DNA of 64,000 bases from JBBTQZ01 sp964489135 (GCA_964489135.1 CAZAXK010000001.1:62001-126000); one strand, 5' to 3'. Numbered from the stretch's first letter, positions 43,501 to 51,333 are shown. Numbers and translations: made by a program. Notes: generated by a model from the letters alone, not told the origin.

Positions 43501-45110
43501 TTGCTATCAGCATCACTGTATATTCTTGATCGAGATCCGATTACGAATGAGTATGCTGAGCCTGCTTGAACGTTCGCGCTAGCGATAAATGATCCGCCGG
43601 CCTGCATGGTTCCATCAGTTTTTATTGTGTTTGTAGTGAGTCTGTATAAGTTAGAAGCGGCCTCCCCTCCAAAGTTCAAACCGTAAGCAGCTGTAGTTTG
43701 TAAACTTCCACCAAGAGTCAACAACACATTTGGAGTTGTGGTACCAATCCCCACATTTCCATTGCTTGCCACTGTGAAGACTGTAGTCGTAGCGCTTGCT
43801 GTAGAAGATGCTATTGCAAAGAGTGGTGAGTTTGATGTGTCAGAAGTGTTGCGGTGGATTGAGAGTTGAGCCCAAGGGGTGGTAGATCCTACACCGAAGT
43901 AGCCGGCATTATCAATTCTTGCAACTTCTGTACCGCCCGATCTAAATACCTGACTACCAACATAATTCAAAACAGCACCAGTAGAATTTGCGAAATATTG
44001 TCCTTTGACTGTGCTCCCCACGTACACACCGAGAGTACCGTTTGTATTTATACTTCCACTAACATCCAACGCCACTGTCGGCGCCGCAGTCCCCACTCCC
44101 ACATACCCAGTCGAACGATCAACTACAAACTTGTTGGTTTGAATAGCGAGACCTCCAGCAATTGTTGAAGTTGCCGCCGTGCTTGTCGCGTTGAAGTAGC
44201 CAAAGGTTGGGGCTGATGTTGCAACCACTGCCCCGCTTGCGTTTGTTGAAAGAAGTGAGTTGATTGCGACGGATGAGAGTGTCAAAGATGGAGTTGAGAT
44301 GCTGGAGGTTGCAGTAAACGTCGAAGCGAGGACATCACCGCCGGTGAAGACTGCGGATCCAACAACTGATAGTGTGCGATATGGAGATGTGGTGCCGATA
44401 CCGACGTTGCCTGAATCTTGAATCCTAACTCTTTCTGCCAAAGCTCCATTCGACATTGTAGAGAAAGTAAGATCAGTGTCCAAGCTATAAAGTCTATTTG
44501 TTCTTATTGCTCCAATTCTTGCGTTAGTCCAATTTTGAGATGAAGTCAAACTGAAATCTATATCTGCAGTTTCGTTTGCAATCCCAATCGTATTTTTCAA
44601 AAGAAGCAAGGTATTTTGACCACTAGCATTTACCTGAACTTGCAAAGATTTTTCTGGTCCAGATGTACCAATCCCCACCTTGCCATTCTGCAAAACATTC
44701 AAGCCAGTTGAACCAGCGACTGAAAGTCCGCCAGATATTGTCGAAGTACCAGTAGTAGAAGTAGCGTTGAATGTGCCGAACGTAGGGACTGATGTTGCAA
44801 CCACGTTGCCAGATGAGTCAGTAGAGAGTAGAGAGTTCAAAGCGACAGATGAGAGTCGGAGTGTACCTGAGAAGATGTTTGTACCAGAGAATGTATTTGA
44901 GTCAGAGAGGAGTGTTGATGATGCAAAGGTCCATGTAGAGGTTGAGAAGGTGTAGAGAGCACCAGTTGCATCAGTAGCTAGAGCACCACTTGTGTAGTTG
45001 GTGAGTTGTACTGTGCCTGTAGCTGTGAGCCCTGCGAGTCGGACGTTGCCAGTGATAGCTGCGTCACCGACTACAGAGAGCTTGGCGTATGGAGAGGTGG
45101 TGCCGATACC
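34587..45110 (-). CDS. Giant fibre-like surface protein, C-terminal part (3' of the assembly gap)
   Basis: An open frame of 3508 codons from the gap edge to the stop. It carries about 33 copies of a fibre repeat of the form xVGIGTTSPxxxLxV, alternating with Ser/Thr-rich beta segments. Such repeats are known from phage tail fibres and large bacterial adhesins. Near the end is AYTTTAADIAEFFRVADTND followed by a domain with GEIVMLD and PGDYLTLSKTAPGRA, resembling the peptidase-G2/intramolecular-chaperone region of fibre proteins. Then come ELCIDGVCVNKDQL and a tail rich in Thr, Asn and Ser. The frame is open right up to the gap, so it has no start of its own. The ATG-like codon at 44840 is internal. 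It continues the gene at 45211-50707. Confidence 0.88.
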   Translation of the reverse strand, partial: GIGTTSPYAKLSVVGDAAITGNVRLAGLTATGTVQLTNYTSGALATDATGALYTFSTSTWTFASSTLLSDSNTFSGTNIFSGTLRLSSVALNSLLSTDSSGNVVATSVPTFGTFNATSTTGTSTISGGLSVAGSTGLNVLQNGKVGIGTSGPEKSLQVQVNASGQNTLLLLKNTIGIANETADIDFSLTSSQNWTNARIGAIRTNRLYSLDTDLTFSTMSNGALAERVRIQDSGNVGIGTTSPYRTLSVVGSAVFTGGDVLASTFTATSSISTPSLTLSSVAINSLLSTNASGAVVATSAPTFGYFNATSTAATSTIAGGLAIQTNKFVVDRSTGYVGVGTAAPTVALDVSGSINTNGTLGVYVGSTVKGQYFANSTGAVLNYVGSQVFRSGGTEVARIDNAGYFGVGSTTPWAQLSIHRNTSDTSNSPLFAIASSTASATTTVFTVASNGNVGIGTTTPNVLLTLGGSLQTTAAYGLNFGGEAASNLYRLTTNTIKTDGTMQAGGSFIASANVQAGSAYSFVIGSRSRIYSDADSNLRLSNNGGADFNMLQFGGTSSSFPAIKKNGTSFNLRLADDSGDAGLTLGTLTTSGSVGIGTTSPYRTLSVGGSAVFTGGEVLASTFTATSSISTPSLTLSSVAINSLLSTNTSGAVVATSAPTFGYFNATSTAATSTIAGGLAIEGTGFVYDYSTNNVGIGTAAPGAVLDIFAGGSATSDFRISRVGNASAYTSISSRMGNANASIIGISGTNVATFQMNGGVTIGSGYSDATTANTAPANGLMVQGLVGIGTTTPTYQLTVASTSGSQLSLSAGAGIAQWAFRNAGGNLYLGTTTIAGTATSSIAALEISGSGFGTTTLRGLNISGQATSTSNVGWNITSGCYAVNGTCVGGSGVGTAVGGTEGSVFFAGAGGILSQDNANFFWDDSTNRLGIGTNSPSQALSVTDSAGSYTLGSGKVGVYSTTGNAYFEVLNTSSQGLIVQNIAGDTTFANDGYIAFAPALSEAMRILSDGSGKVGIGTATPGAKLEVSTGDNDGLILRSTGTSVLRSYPTAGGAFVIDNNSATGIYFREGNADKMVITNGNVGIGTTSPYRTLSVGGSAVFTGGDVLASTFTATSSISTPSLTLSSVAINSLLSTNASGVVTATSAPTFGYFNATSTAATSTIAGGLAIEGSGFVYDYSSNNVGIGTSAPEAKLHVSGGNILLDNYKFLNFKDNSGAVSQYIYSQSDSADMTIMNANGSGGLRIYTGGGGASSERVRILSNGNVGIASTSAFAQLSIGMTSTTPALAIGVAGSSTPSLFVASANNNGYVGIGTAAPTVKFEVKSSAISTVGMQLTQSSSVNPIVYLRETSGGHGQVAVLDSSNNVGISLVGSGVSYINSGNVGIGTTSPYRTLSVGGSAVFAGGDVLASTFTATSSISTPSLTLSSVAINSLLSTNASGVVTATSAPTFGYFNATSTAATSTIAGGLAIEGTGFVYDYSSNKVGIGNSAPTAKLSIGTAGANALPTNTNIWVSGAGSGAGTGIQNRISLGGDNNQDYGAYMAEINLDASLGQVAQFGTRAAGVDYAALNLNQGKVGIGTTTPSTTFQISKNAESAYPTLGTASGSFSMMGSSNLFGLYAGVANSGNVWMQSMRNDAATAYAILLNPVGGNVGIGTTTPTTKLDIAGNTQDIVNLSYAPEAGGYNLKINQAVATADVYWNFVQRNNSTDYNVLTMRQGNVGIGTTSAAYKLAVFNASAPQLALSAGAGISQWAFRNAGGYLYIATTTVAGTATSSATALAIDTNGNVGIGTAAPVAKLDVRGQVATQNWLNIWNSSNVGTMTGGDGRAAITFGATDATNSWFFGQQGNAARATDKFGLYTWASNSWIQTWDPATGNVGIATTSPYRTLSVVGSGVFTGGDVLASTFTATSSISTPSLTLSSVAINSLLSTNASGAVVATSAPTFGYFNATSTAATSTIAGGLAIEGTGFVYDYSSNNVGIGTAVPVTKLHLVSQGTAPTLVIPDASNARYSVGFGSVNVTNVGQRLDFYTGDSGSNSANLTSASVRMSIDGNGLVGIGTTTPTNKLTITDTASSQLSLSAGAGIAQWAFRNAGGNFYLSTTTVAGTATTSVSALSVLASSGNVGIGTAAPGAKLEVDTASTASVQEALRLLNPNTGAGGVQVRLGQYNTGYAASIETVGNPASYYGSSLWLRPGLRSGADTLGNGIFIDTYDNVGIGSVSPTAKLHVAGNIYSTGTISGAAVTGNTFNAVLANNTGFSAGTTEAAGALNAYMFRQNIGGDTTYGYNYATVLSNDAYYNGTNWIRRNQYTEPMILTLGGDGSATGVFRIMYGGFGAGSDETFTPTEYFRVNRSGYVGIGTTTPTNKLTVADATASQLTLSAGAGISQWAFRNAGGNLYLSTTTVAGTATSSIAALEISGSGFGTTTVRGLNISGQATSTSNVGWNITSGCFAVNGTCVGGSGVGTAVGGTEGSVFFAGAGGILSQDNTNFFWDDSTNRLGIGDNTPDQVLSVTDSAGSYTLGSGKVGIYSTTGNAYLEVLNTSSQGLIVQNIAGDTTFANDGYIAFAPALSEAMRIISDGSGYVGIGTVSPTAKLEVSGDIKLTSDTNKITIANGVTMQNVLDADNGYIRAIFGTNVDWDSAANVWNVRNNGGADYGAMYINNGSGIGFVSETGLTLPTTRTNAQFLAATKMFITNAGDVGIASTTPWGLLSVNANALSAGVPQFVVGSSTATNFIVANGGRVGIGKSVPGAKLDINVGTDQNVRFDTTAGEAYIGSYNDAANAFKPLQFYASEYNLMSGNVGIGTSSPSHVLTVASDSAPQLTLSEGRGIAQWAFRNAGGNFYLSTTTVAGTATTSIGALEIAGGGFGTTTLRGLNISGQATSTSNVGFNITSGCYAVNGTCVGGGAGSGTVNSGTFGQLAFYGANGTAVSGTSTITISTTTTSGRVGIATTTGFNATLTLQGATGLDIMRIATSTGFPVITISEWGGFVQKVSSSTALSIQMASGTPVFEVDTTQSNTNAGLDITAATGQTANLLNFYSSAGTFLSGYTAAGGLFMNMSSTTAINVYNGAGTPAFVVNSASQSVGIGTSTLTYNLNVSGSQTTSYIARINNADTANTADGLLITLGVANASRGTGNYFIGFADGTQTVAGKIQGGTSAVAYTTTAADIAEFFRVADTNDMPIPGEIVMLDTTKERTVARAEATSLLDNEPLGIVSTNPGFIGNAPICLVGDDRCDTEYQRYNVLVALAGQVPLKVTDENGEVRPGDYLTLSKTAPGRAMKMTEGGYVVGIALTNASSTLITSTTNSTSSSSEKFVIANVKSGWREPMTDTASSTDGLIPKRFASLFDFFKKIGLEIGQNFIKIANLVTDSLVATRVETKELCIDGVCVNKDQLQALILQSGIVTVNGNGGATSSSTPVATSTNVTDGSNTSTSTTPVSTSTPPTDLTNGSNTPNTANSADVTNTTDSTSSTDMTNTSNTTDLSNTTNTADTTGATPVSDAGTTAPTS
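37375..42580 (-). repeat. Approximately 500-base protein-level duplication in the fibre gene
   Basis: The blocks at about 37375-37870 and 42080-42580 encode nearly the same long module (SSQGLIVQNIAGDTTFANDG, DSAGSYTLGSGKVG, GCxAVNGTCVGGSGVGTAVG). The DNA has diverged at many third positions while the protein has barely changed, indicating an older duplication under selection. Confidence 0.7.
39185..44400 (-). repeat. Five copies of an approximately 290-base fibre module
   Basis: Copies lie near 39185-39475, 40660-40955, 41560-41855, 43035-43325 and 44105-44400. Each encodes GGDVLASTFTATSSISTPSL, NSLLSTNASG, APTFGYFNATSTAATSTIAG and a VGIGT repeat. Spacing is irregular and all copies are in frame, so these are coding modules, not a CRISPR array. 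Confidence 0.85.
44401..45110 (-). repeat. 710-base perfect direct repeat, copy A
   Basis: By eye identical to 45699-46408 at an offset of 1298 bases. It ends exactly at the assembly gap. The last base before divergence on the other side is 44400 (A here, C in the second copy). Either a recent tandem duplication of a fibre segment or an assembly effect. Confidence 0.85.
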
Positions 45111-45210
45111 NNNNNNNNNNNNNNNNNNNNNNNNNNNNNNNNNNNNNNNNNNNNNNNNNNNNNNNNNNNNNNNNNNNNNNNNNNNNNNNNNNNNNNNNNN
45201 NNNNNNNNNN
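45111..45210. other. Assembly gap (100 N)
   Basis: A 100-N scaffold join of arbitrary length. The 55 bases before it (45056-45110) and the 55 bases after it (45211-45265) are the same, so the two contigs end in a shared k-mer and may simply overlap. The 55-mer also occurs at 46354-46408, where it is followed by different bases. That branch explains the break. Confidence 0.95.
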
Positions 45211-48200
45211 TAGCTGCGTCACCGACTACAGAGAGCTTGGCGTATGGAGAGGTGGTGCCGATACCCACGTTGCCGGTCGTATCCAATACCAACTGGTTCG
45301 TAAGCTCCTTATTGCTATCCGCTCCCAGCATTATGGGACGCCTGCTACCGCTTCCAGCCTGTTCAGAGTAAATAGCATAATTACTTCCCCTAGCCCTTAC
45401 GCTAAGGTATTCAACATTTGTTGGGTCAGCCACCTGGTCTGTATTGAAAATATCGATATCCGCTTTATTCGTGGAATTATACCCAGTTCCCTTTGGAATT
45501 ATGGACAAAGAAGACTTTACATTTGTCCCGCTTGAGGGATAAATACTCAATACACCAATATTGTCGTAACTTGATGAATCCGTGAACGAAATGTCCCTAT
45601 TTGTCCCTGTCCCTCTTTGTAAAATTAGAGCATTACCGTTACTGACCTGCAAATTCCCCCAAACATCCAATTTTTGTGCCGGACTCGTCGTCCCAATCCC
45701 GACGTTGCCTGAATCTTGAATCCTAACTCTTTCTGCCAAAGCTCCATTCGACATTGTAGAGAAAGTAAGATCAGTGTCCAAGCTATAAAGTCTATTTGTT
45801 CTTATTGCTCCAATTCTTGCGTTAGTCCAATTTTGAGATGAAGTCAAACTGAAATCTATATCTGCAGTTTCGTTTGCAATCCCAATCGTATTTTTCAAAA
45901 GAAGCAAGGTATTTTGACCACTAGCATTTACCTGAACTTGCAAAGATTTTTCTGGTCCAGATGTACCAATCCCCACCTTGCCATTCTGCAAAACATTCAA
46001 GCCAGTTGAACCAGCGACTGAAAGTCCGCCAGATATTGTCGAAGTACCAGTAGTAGAAGTAGCGTTGAATGTGCCGAACGTAGGGACTGATGTTGCAACC
46101 ACGTTGCCAGATGAGTCAGTAGAGAGTAGAGAGTTCAAAGCGACAGATGAGAGTCGGAGTGTACCTGAGAAGATGTTTGTACCAGAGAATGTATTTGAGT
46201 CAGAGAGGAGTGTTGATGATGCAAAGGTCCATGTAGAGGTTGAGAAGGTGTAGAGAGCACCAGTTGCATCAGTAGCTAGAGCACCACTTGTGTAGTTGGT
46301 GAGTTGTACTGTGCCTGTAGCTGTGAGCCCTGCGAGTCGGACGTTGCCAGTGATAGCTGCGTCACCGACTACAGAGAGCTTGGCGTATGGAGAGGTGGTG
46401 CCGATACCGACGTTGCCATCATTTTTAATAACCATTCGGTCGGTCGTTCCGCCACTCCTAAAGTATGTACCTCCAGATACTGAGTTGATATACATACCGT
46501 AAGTGTTGCCTGCTAACAAGACACCATTTCCATCAGTTATATAATGCATCCCTGATCTGATGGTGCCATTAACATCTAATGCATAACTTGGCGATACTGT
46601 CCCCACTCCCACATTTCCATTACTTGCCACTGTGAAGACTGTAGTCGTAGCACTCGCTGTTGAAGATGCTATTGCAAATAGTGGGGAGTTTGATGTGTCA
46701 GAAGTGTTGCGATGGATTGAGAGTTGAGCCCAAGGTGTGCTTGTACCAATACCAACGTTACCGGTACTATCAATTCGAACTCTCTCCAAAGTCCCAGTGT
46801 AGAATGTTTGGAAACCAGTGGCATTGTTAGGATTTAGACGCATTTCTACTCCAGCCCCAGTTGCACTAATAACAAACGGAGACGCTCCACTTCCTGCGCT
46901 CGTATAACCAACGTAGCCCGTAATCGTACCTGCTGAACCATTTCGGAATTGAATCTGACCTGCTTGATTTTGAGATCCTAATGTAAGTTGAGGATACGCA
47001 GTCGCAATATCTAGACCGCTCACAGGACCGGTAGTGCCGATGCCCACATTTCCGTTATTCAAAATAGTGAGAGCAGAAGTAGTAGTAGTCGAGTTGCCGG
47101 CTACTGTAGTAGTAGCGAAGTAGAGGTTGCCGCCAGCGTTGCGAAGTGCCCATTGTGCAATGCCAGCCCCACCGGAGAGAGATAGCTGTGAGCCAGTAGT
47201 TGAAGCGATAGTGAGTTGGTAAGAAGGAGTTGTGGTGCCGATGCCGACGTATCCAGTAGATTGTTTAACAGTGAAAGGCGTAGCAGCGGCAGAATTGTCA
47301 TACAAAGCAAAGTCACCGAGATTATTTAAACCAGAATACAGTGACCACGTCTTACCATTTGTTCGAGAATCTTTAATCGCCAAAAAAGGAACATCCGATG
47401 AAGATCCGTCGATAGTCACTGTACCTCTTGTTGAAGAACCTCCGACATACAAAAGTGATGTTGGAGCAGCAGTACCCACCCCTACATTTCCGTTATTCGC
47501 AACGATAAAGTTGGTAGCAGTTGATGAGCCGACGACAAATTGAGGAACACCAGCCGAGAGGCCATTTGCATTTACTGAGAGGAGGCCCCAAGGGGTGGTT
47601 GAGCCAAGACCGAAGTAGCCGGACGAGGTGAAGACGGAAGAGATATCACCGCTCGTGTTATAAATATCCAAAATGTTTGCGGTTTGTGAGGAGACGGGCA
47701 CGAGAGCAAGAGTGGTGGTGCCGACTGCGCCGGAGTTCAAAGAAAGCTTGGCATAAGGAGTAGTGGTGCCGATGCCGACTGTGTCTGTCGTTGTTGAAAG
47801 TTTGACCACATTGCCGATCGAAGTCCATCCGCCTCCAACCGAAGCTCCACCTCCGGTTATCGAACCGCAGGAGATTATGCCCGAGCCATCGGTCTGCAGT
47901 GCTTGGTTTGAAGAATTACAATTGAGCAACGATTGCAAATACAAATTTCCGGTGATCGTCGCGTTGCCGACAATGGTCGATGAGGCTTGAGAAACGAATC
48001 CGCTACCAAGAGTCTGCAACCCGCTAAAGATATTTGCGGTGTAGCTCTTTGCGATAGTCGAAGATGAGTGAAGGTATGCATTAACGCGCTCATCGGTGTA
48101 GTAGAGGTTCGAACCTTCGGCAACATTCGTGGTAAGCAGGCCGAGCGAGGAAGTTGCAACTTGTTGCCATGAGCCACCTGCGTATGATCCGAGCAGGATG

Positions 48201-50707
48201 CCCGCCGCACTAGGATTTGAAATACCTGTACCTCCTCTCGATGCAGCGAGTGTACCTGTCCAGCTCGGAGTGAAGGTGTGAGTGTTGCCGGAAGAAGTGA
48301 TGGAGAGCAGGATGTTGGTATCGCTCGACGTTGCAAAAGTTTGAGACGAACCAGTCTGGAATGAAGAATATTCGGCTCCGATAGCGGTGATACCTCCGCC
48401 CGCACCTGCATCAGCTCCACAACCGAATTGACCGGTCACTGAGTTCCAGATGAGCTTGTCGCTCGAGCTAGAACAAGAGCTCAATCCTGCACCGAAGATG
48501 TATCCATTTGTTAGGTTGAGCCCTTTGGCAATTTCCACACCTCCTGCAATCGTAGAAGTGCCAGTAGTAGAAGTAGCGTTGAATGTGCCAAATGTTGGGA
48601 CTGAAGTTGCAACCACGTTGCCAGATGAATCGGTTGAGAGGAGGGAGTTCAAGGCGACATTAGAGAGTCGAAGTGTGCCGGAGAAGATATTTGTACCAGA
48701 GAATGTGTTCGAATCAGAGAGGAGTGTTGATGAAGCAAAGGTCCATGTAGAAGTTGAGAAGGTGTAGAGAGCGCCAGTTGCGTCGGTTGCCAATGCACCG
48801 CTTGTGTAGTTGGTGAGCTGTACTGTACCGGTGGCAGTGAGTCCTGCGAGTCGGACATTGCCTGTGATAGCTGCGTCACCAACGACTGAGAGCTTTGCGT
48901 AGGGGCTCGTGGTGCCCAGCCCCACGTTGCCAGCAAAGTAATTTCTTCCTGATGCAGAGTAGATACCATAGCCGTTTGCGGATGCGGTGCTGGCGTACAA
49001 CCCAATCGAATTTCCGCTGGAAGTGTTATTGCGAGCATATACACCATAGCCGGTAGAGCTGTTTGCTTCAAACCAACCACCGGCAGGAGTACCGCCAGTG
49101 CTACTTGTGAGCGAAGCACCGTAGACACCATTTCCAAGTGCTGACTGAGATGTACCGGCTACACCAATACCATAACCACCCGAGTTTGTGGAGTCACCGT
49201 ATACACCAGTCACATATCCATTACCAGTGACTTGACCGCGGACAGCATGAGAAGCGGTCGCAGTGTTACTTACTCGTGCATACACTCCGTATGTAGCAGA
49301 GGCACCTGAAGTATCCGAGCTGAATGCAAATATCGCAGGTCCTGATGTATTAGTATTTCTAACTTCTAAAGGATAGATAGGCGAAGTCGTACCTACTCCC
49401 AAATTTCCCATCACATTAAACTGACCGATCTGTGTTGATGAAGCTTGCGACACAAAACCATTGTTAAAGAGAGTGGTGAGGGTTGTTGTCGGAGCGAGGT
49501 ATCCTTGTGAGTTGATCTCAAAAGTTTGGCCAAACACGCTTCCACCGCCAGTAATACCCAAGGTGGATGTCGCCATATTGACCCAAGCGGAGCCGTTGTA
49601 AACAGCAACATCGCCGTAAGCTAGTCCGGAGAAAGCGGTATCAGTAAGATCAGCAAAGGACGATACCGAGGAACCAGAGGACCCACCAGAAGAACTGCTG
49701 GTCGTATTGCCGATACGATCGACGATCACATCGTTTTGTTTGCTTATGTAGTATCGGGTAACGCTCGAGACGGCCGGATTGGTAAGAAAATATTTTTTCA
49801 GCTCTTCGATTTTGTAATCGACATAATCCCTATCCGAAGCATTGGTTACAACAGTTTTCGAAATTACTTGTGCTCCTTGAGTACCTTTGCCGTTAGGGTT
49901 CTCTATGAATTTACCGCCACCCATTTTGGCAAGCCAGCTCTCTCTGATCCAAGGCATGGCGATTTTCCTCGCAGTACCGAAGACCCAATCGCGCACTTTG
50001 CTCCAGCCGGAAGTTACTGAGGCACCCAGTACTTCGCCTTTCTCACTACCCACCACAACTGCCTTTTGGGTATTTTGTTCAATCGTGTCGATCGCTGGTC
50101 CGTAAGCAAATCCGGCTTCTTCCTTTACCGACTGGCCCAAATTTTTGGAGTTGAAAGAAAAATTGCCGAAGGCAATGGTCGCAACTATCGCAATTACCGC
50201 AAGAGATAGAGCCGAGATACCGACAAAGCTATCTACTGGGCTCCAATAAGGGGATTTCTTTTCCCTCTGACCCAAGCTCTCAGCAACTAGATAACTTACA
50301 CTTTCAGTATTGATTTTCCTTTTCAGTTCTGGAAAGAGAGCAACATCCTCAACGAAATATTTTATTGATGACTGATATTTTTTGGTCGGCGCACTCAGTT
50401 CGTCGCCTTCAGCTCGAACCACCGCAAGCTCTGCCGTTGGTTCAGCCGAGATAACTTTATTCTCATTCGCAGATTCGATATTTGTAACAACAGAACTTTG
50501 CTTTTTGGAATGATTGCCAGGCTTGGAATTCTTTTTGTGATCAAGAATATCCCCAAGACAAACATACCAGCTTCTACCAACCAATGTTCCGGGAACTTTT
50601 TTTGCGCGAATAAGCTGTCCGATGTAGTCGCTAGAGTAGCCCGAGAGTTGTGAAGCTCGTCTAGCCGAGATAAACTTTTTTCCGTTGAAATGGAGCTCTT
50701 TTTCCAC
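45211..50707 (-). CDS. Giant fibre-like surface protein, N-terminal part with HTH and membrane helix
   Basis: The 5' part of the giant gene, starting at GTG 50707 and open to the gap. Residues about 12-50 (ISARRASQLSGYSSDYIGQL, TLVGRSWYV) form a MerR/excisionase-type helix-turn-helix. A charged linker follows, then one membrane helix at about 161-181 (FVGISALSLAVIAIVATIAF). After that come an extracellular coiled/linker region and about 13 VGIGTTSPYAKLSV-type fibre repeats. The HTH would face the cytoplasm and the fibre the outside. A TATAAT box lies 8 bases before the start. Joined to 34587-45110 through the shared 55 bases, it gives one 5321-aa protein. The DUF2341/LamG gene follows it directly. 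Confidence 0.88.
45699..46408 (-). repeat. 710-base perfect direct repeat, copy B
   Basis: The partner of 44401-45110. It encodes the stretch from TAITGNVRLAGLTATGTVQL through NSLLSTDSSGNVVATSVPTF to the GKVGIGTSGPEKSLQV repeat and the following NVGIGTTSP. Absence of any synonymous change separates it from the other, diverged modules of the gene. Confidence 0.85.
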
Positions 50708-50715
50708 GATCTAAT

Positions 50716-50721
50716 TATATT
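50716..50721 (-). promoter_or_regulatory. -10 box immediately upstream of the giant gene
   Basis: TATAAT on the minus strand with eight bases to the GTG start at 50707, so the transcript would be nearly leaderless. No -35 consensus is visible at 16-18 bases. The rest of 50722-50990 is AT-rich and holds no gene; I see nothing else there beyond A/T tracts near 50765-50800. Confidence 0.5.
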
Positions 50722-50990
50722 ATCTCGGCAAAAAAATACCGACGAAAAATGTGGATAAATACCACAAAAAAAATATAAATAAATTTAAAATTTTTTTGAC
50801 CCACCCAATCCAAAAAATGTGGCGAGGAACGTCGTCGGTAAGCGACCTTGCTATTCGATAGAAACAACCTAAAATGAGGCAGGAATCGCTACTAATCGCA
50901 CGAATCGAGACAGTCAAAGCACCTGATCCCATAAGAAAAATATTTCTACCCTTACCACCCATTTCCGACCACCCAGCTTATCCACATTGT

Positions 50991-51010
50991 TAAATATTAA
51001 TAAATATTTA
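50991..51010. promoter_or_regulatory. Perfect AT-rich dyad between two divergent HTH genes
   Basis: TAAATATT (50991-50998) and AATATTTA (51003-51010) are perfect 8-base inverted arms around AATA. The dyad lies 66 bases before the small HTH gene and 284 bases before the giant gene. It is a candidate operator for either HTH domain, although AT-rich dyads also occur by chance. Confidence 0.4.
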
Positions 51011-51025
51011 TAGTTGTATACTAAT

Positions 51026-51039
51026 GTTTAGTAAGGTTT
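51026..51039 (+). repeat. 14-base direct repeat, left copy
   Basis: GTTTAGTAAGGTTT, followed one base later by ATTA-like sequence; an identical 14-mer lies at 51538-51551. The two copies bracket the small HTH gene 512 bases apart and could be binding sites or end marks of an inserted segment. Confidence 0.5.
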
Positions 51040-51075
51040 ATTAAGCTCTCATATGAGCACTAATCTAAGAAAACA

Positions 51076-51333
51076 ATGAACGAGGAAAAGGATAATAATA
51101 ATTTTATAACCATAAAAGATGCCGCCTCTATTCTTGGCGTGTCCAAGCTCACCCTACGCAACTGGGATAACGCTGGTAAACTCAAGGCCTACCGCCACCC
51201 TTTCAACAATTACCGCATCTACAAAATCAGTGACATTGACAAAGTAATAGAGTTGATGAATAGCGATAAAGTAGTTGTGCGCAAGAAAAAAGATGAGGTC
51301 CGCAAGCTCTCGGTCCTACATCTTTCGGACTAG
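51076..51333 (+). CDS. Small MerR/excisionase-type HTH protein
   Basis: An 85-aa protein. Residues about 10-57 (FITIKDAASILGVSKLTLRN, WDNAGKLKAYRHPFNNYRIY) form the winged helix-turn-helix of MerR and excisionase proteins, and a basic tail (VVRKKKDEVRK) follows. There is no effector domain, so it is more like an excisionase or a small regulator than a full MerR sensor. It is divergent from the giant fibre gene and flanked by a dyad and a 14-base direct repeat. Regulation of the fibre gene, or control of a mobile segment, are both possible. Confidence 0.8.
   Translation: MNEEKDNNNFITIKDAASILGVSKLTLRNWDNAGKLKAYRHPFNNYRIYKISDIDKVIELMNSDKVVVRKKKDEVRKLSVLHLSD

Noticed and set aside
39185..44400. 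CRISPR-like repetition
   Set aside because: Repeats are hundreds of bases long, irregularly spaced, in frame and protein coding, with no short unique spacers and no cas genes.
44840..45110. Separate gene start at 44840 for the C-terminal half of the fibre protein
   Set aside because: The frame is open through 44841-45110 and encodes the same repeats found in the other copy, so the ATG is an internal Met and the gene continues across the gap.
34587..50707. Prophage tail-fibre region
   Set aside because: The repeats resemble tail fibres, but no capsid, terminase, portal, lysis or integrase genes are nearby. The N-terminal HTH plus membrane helix and the LamG neighbours point to a cellular surface protein.
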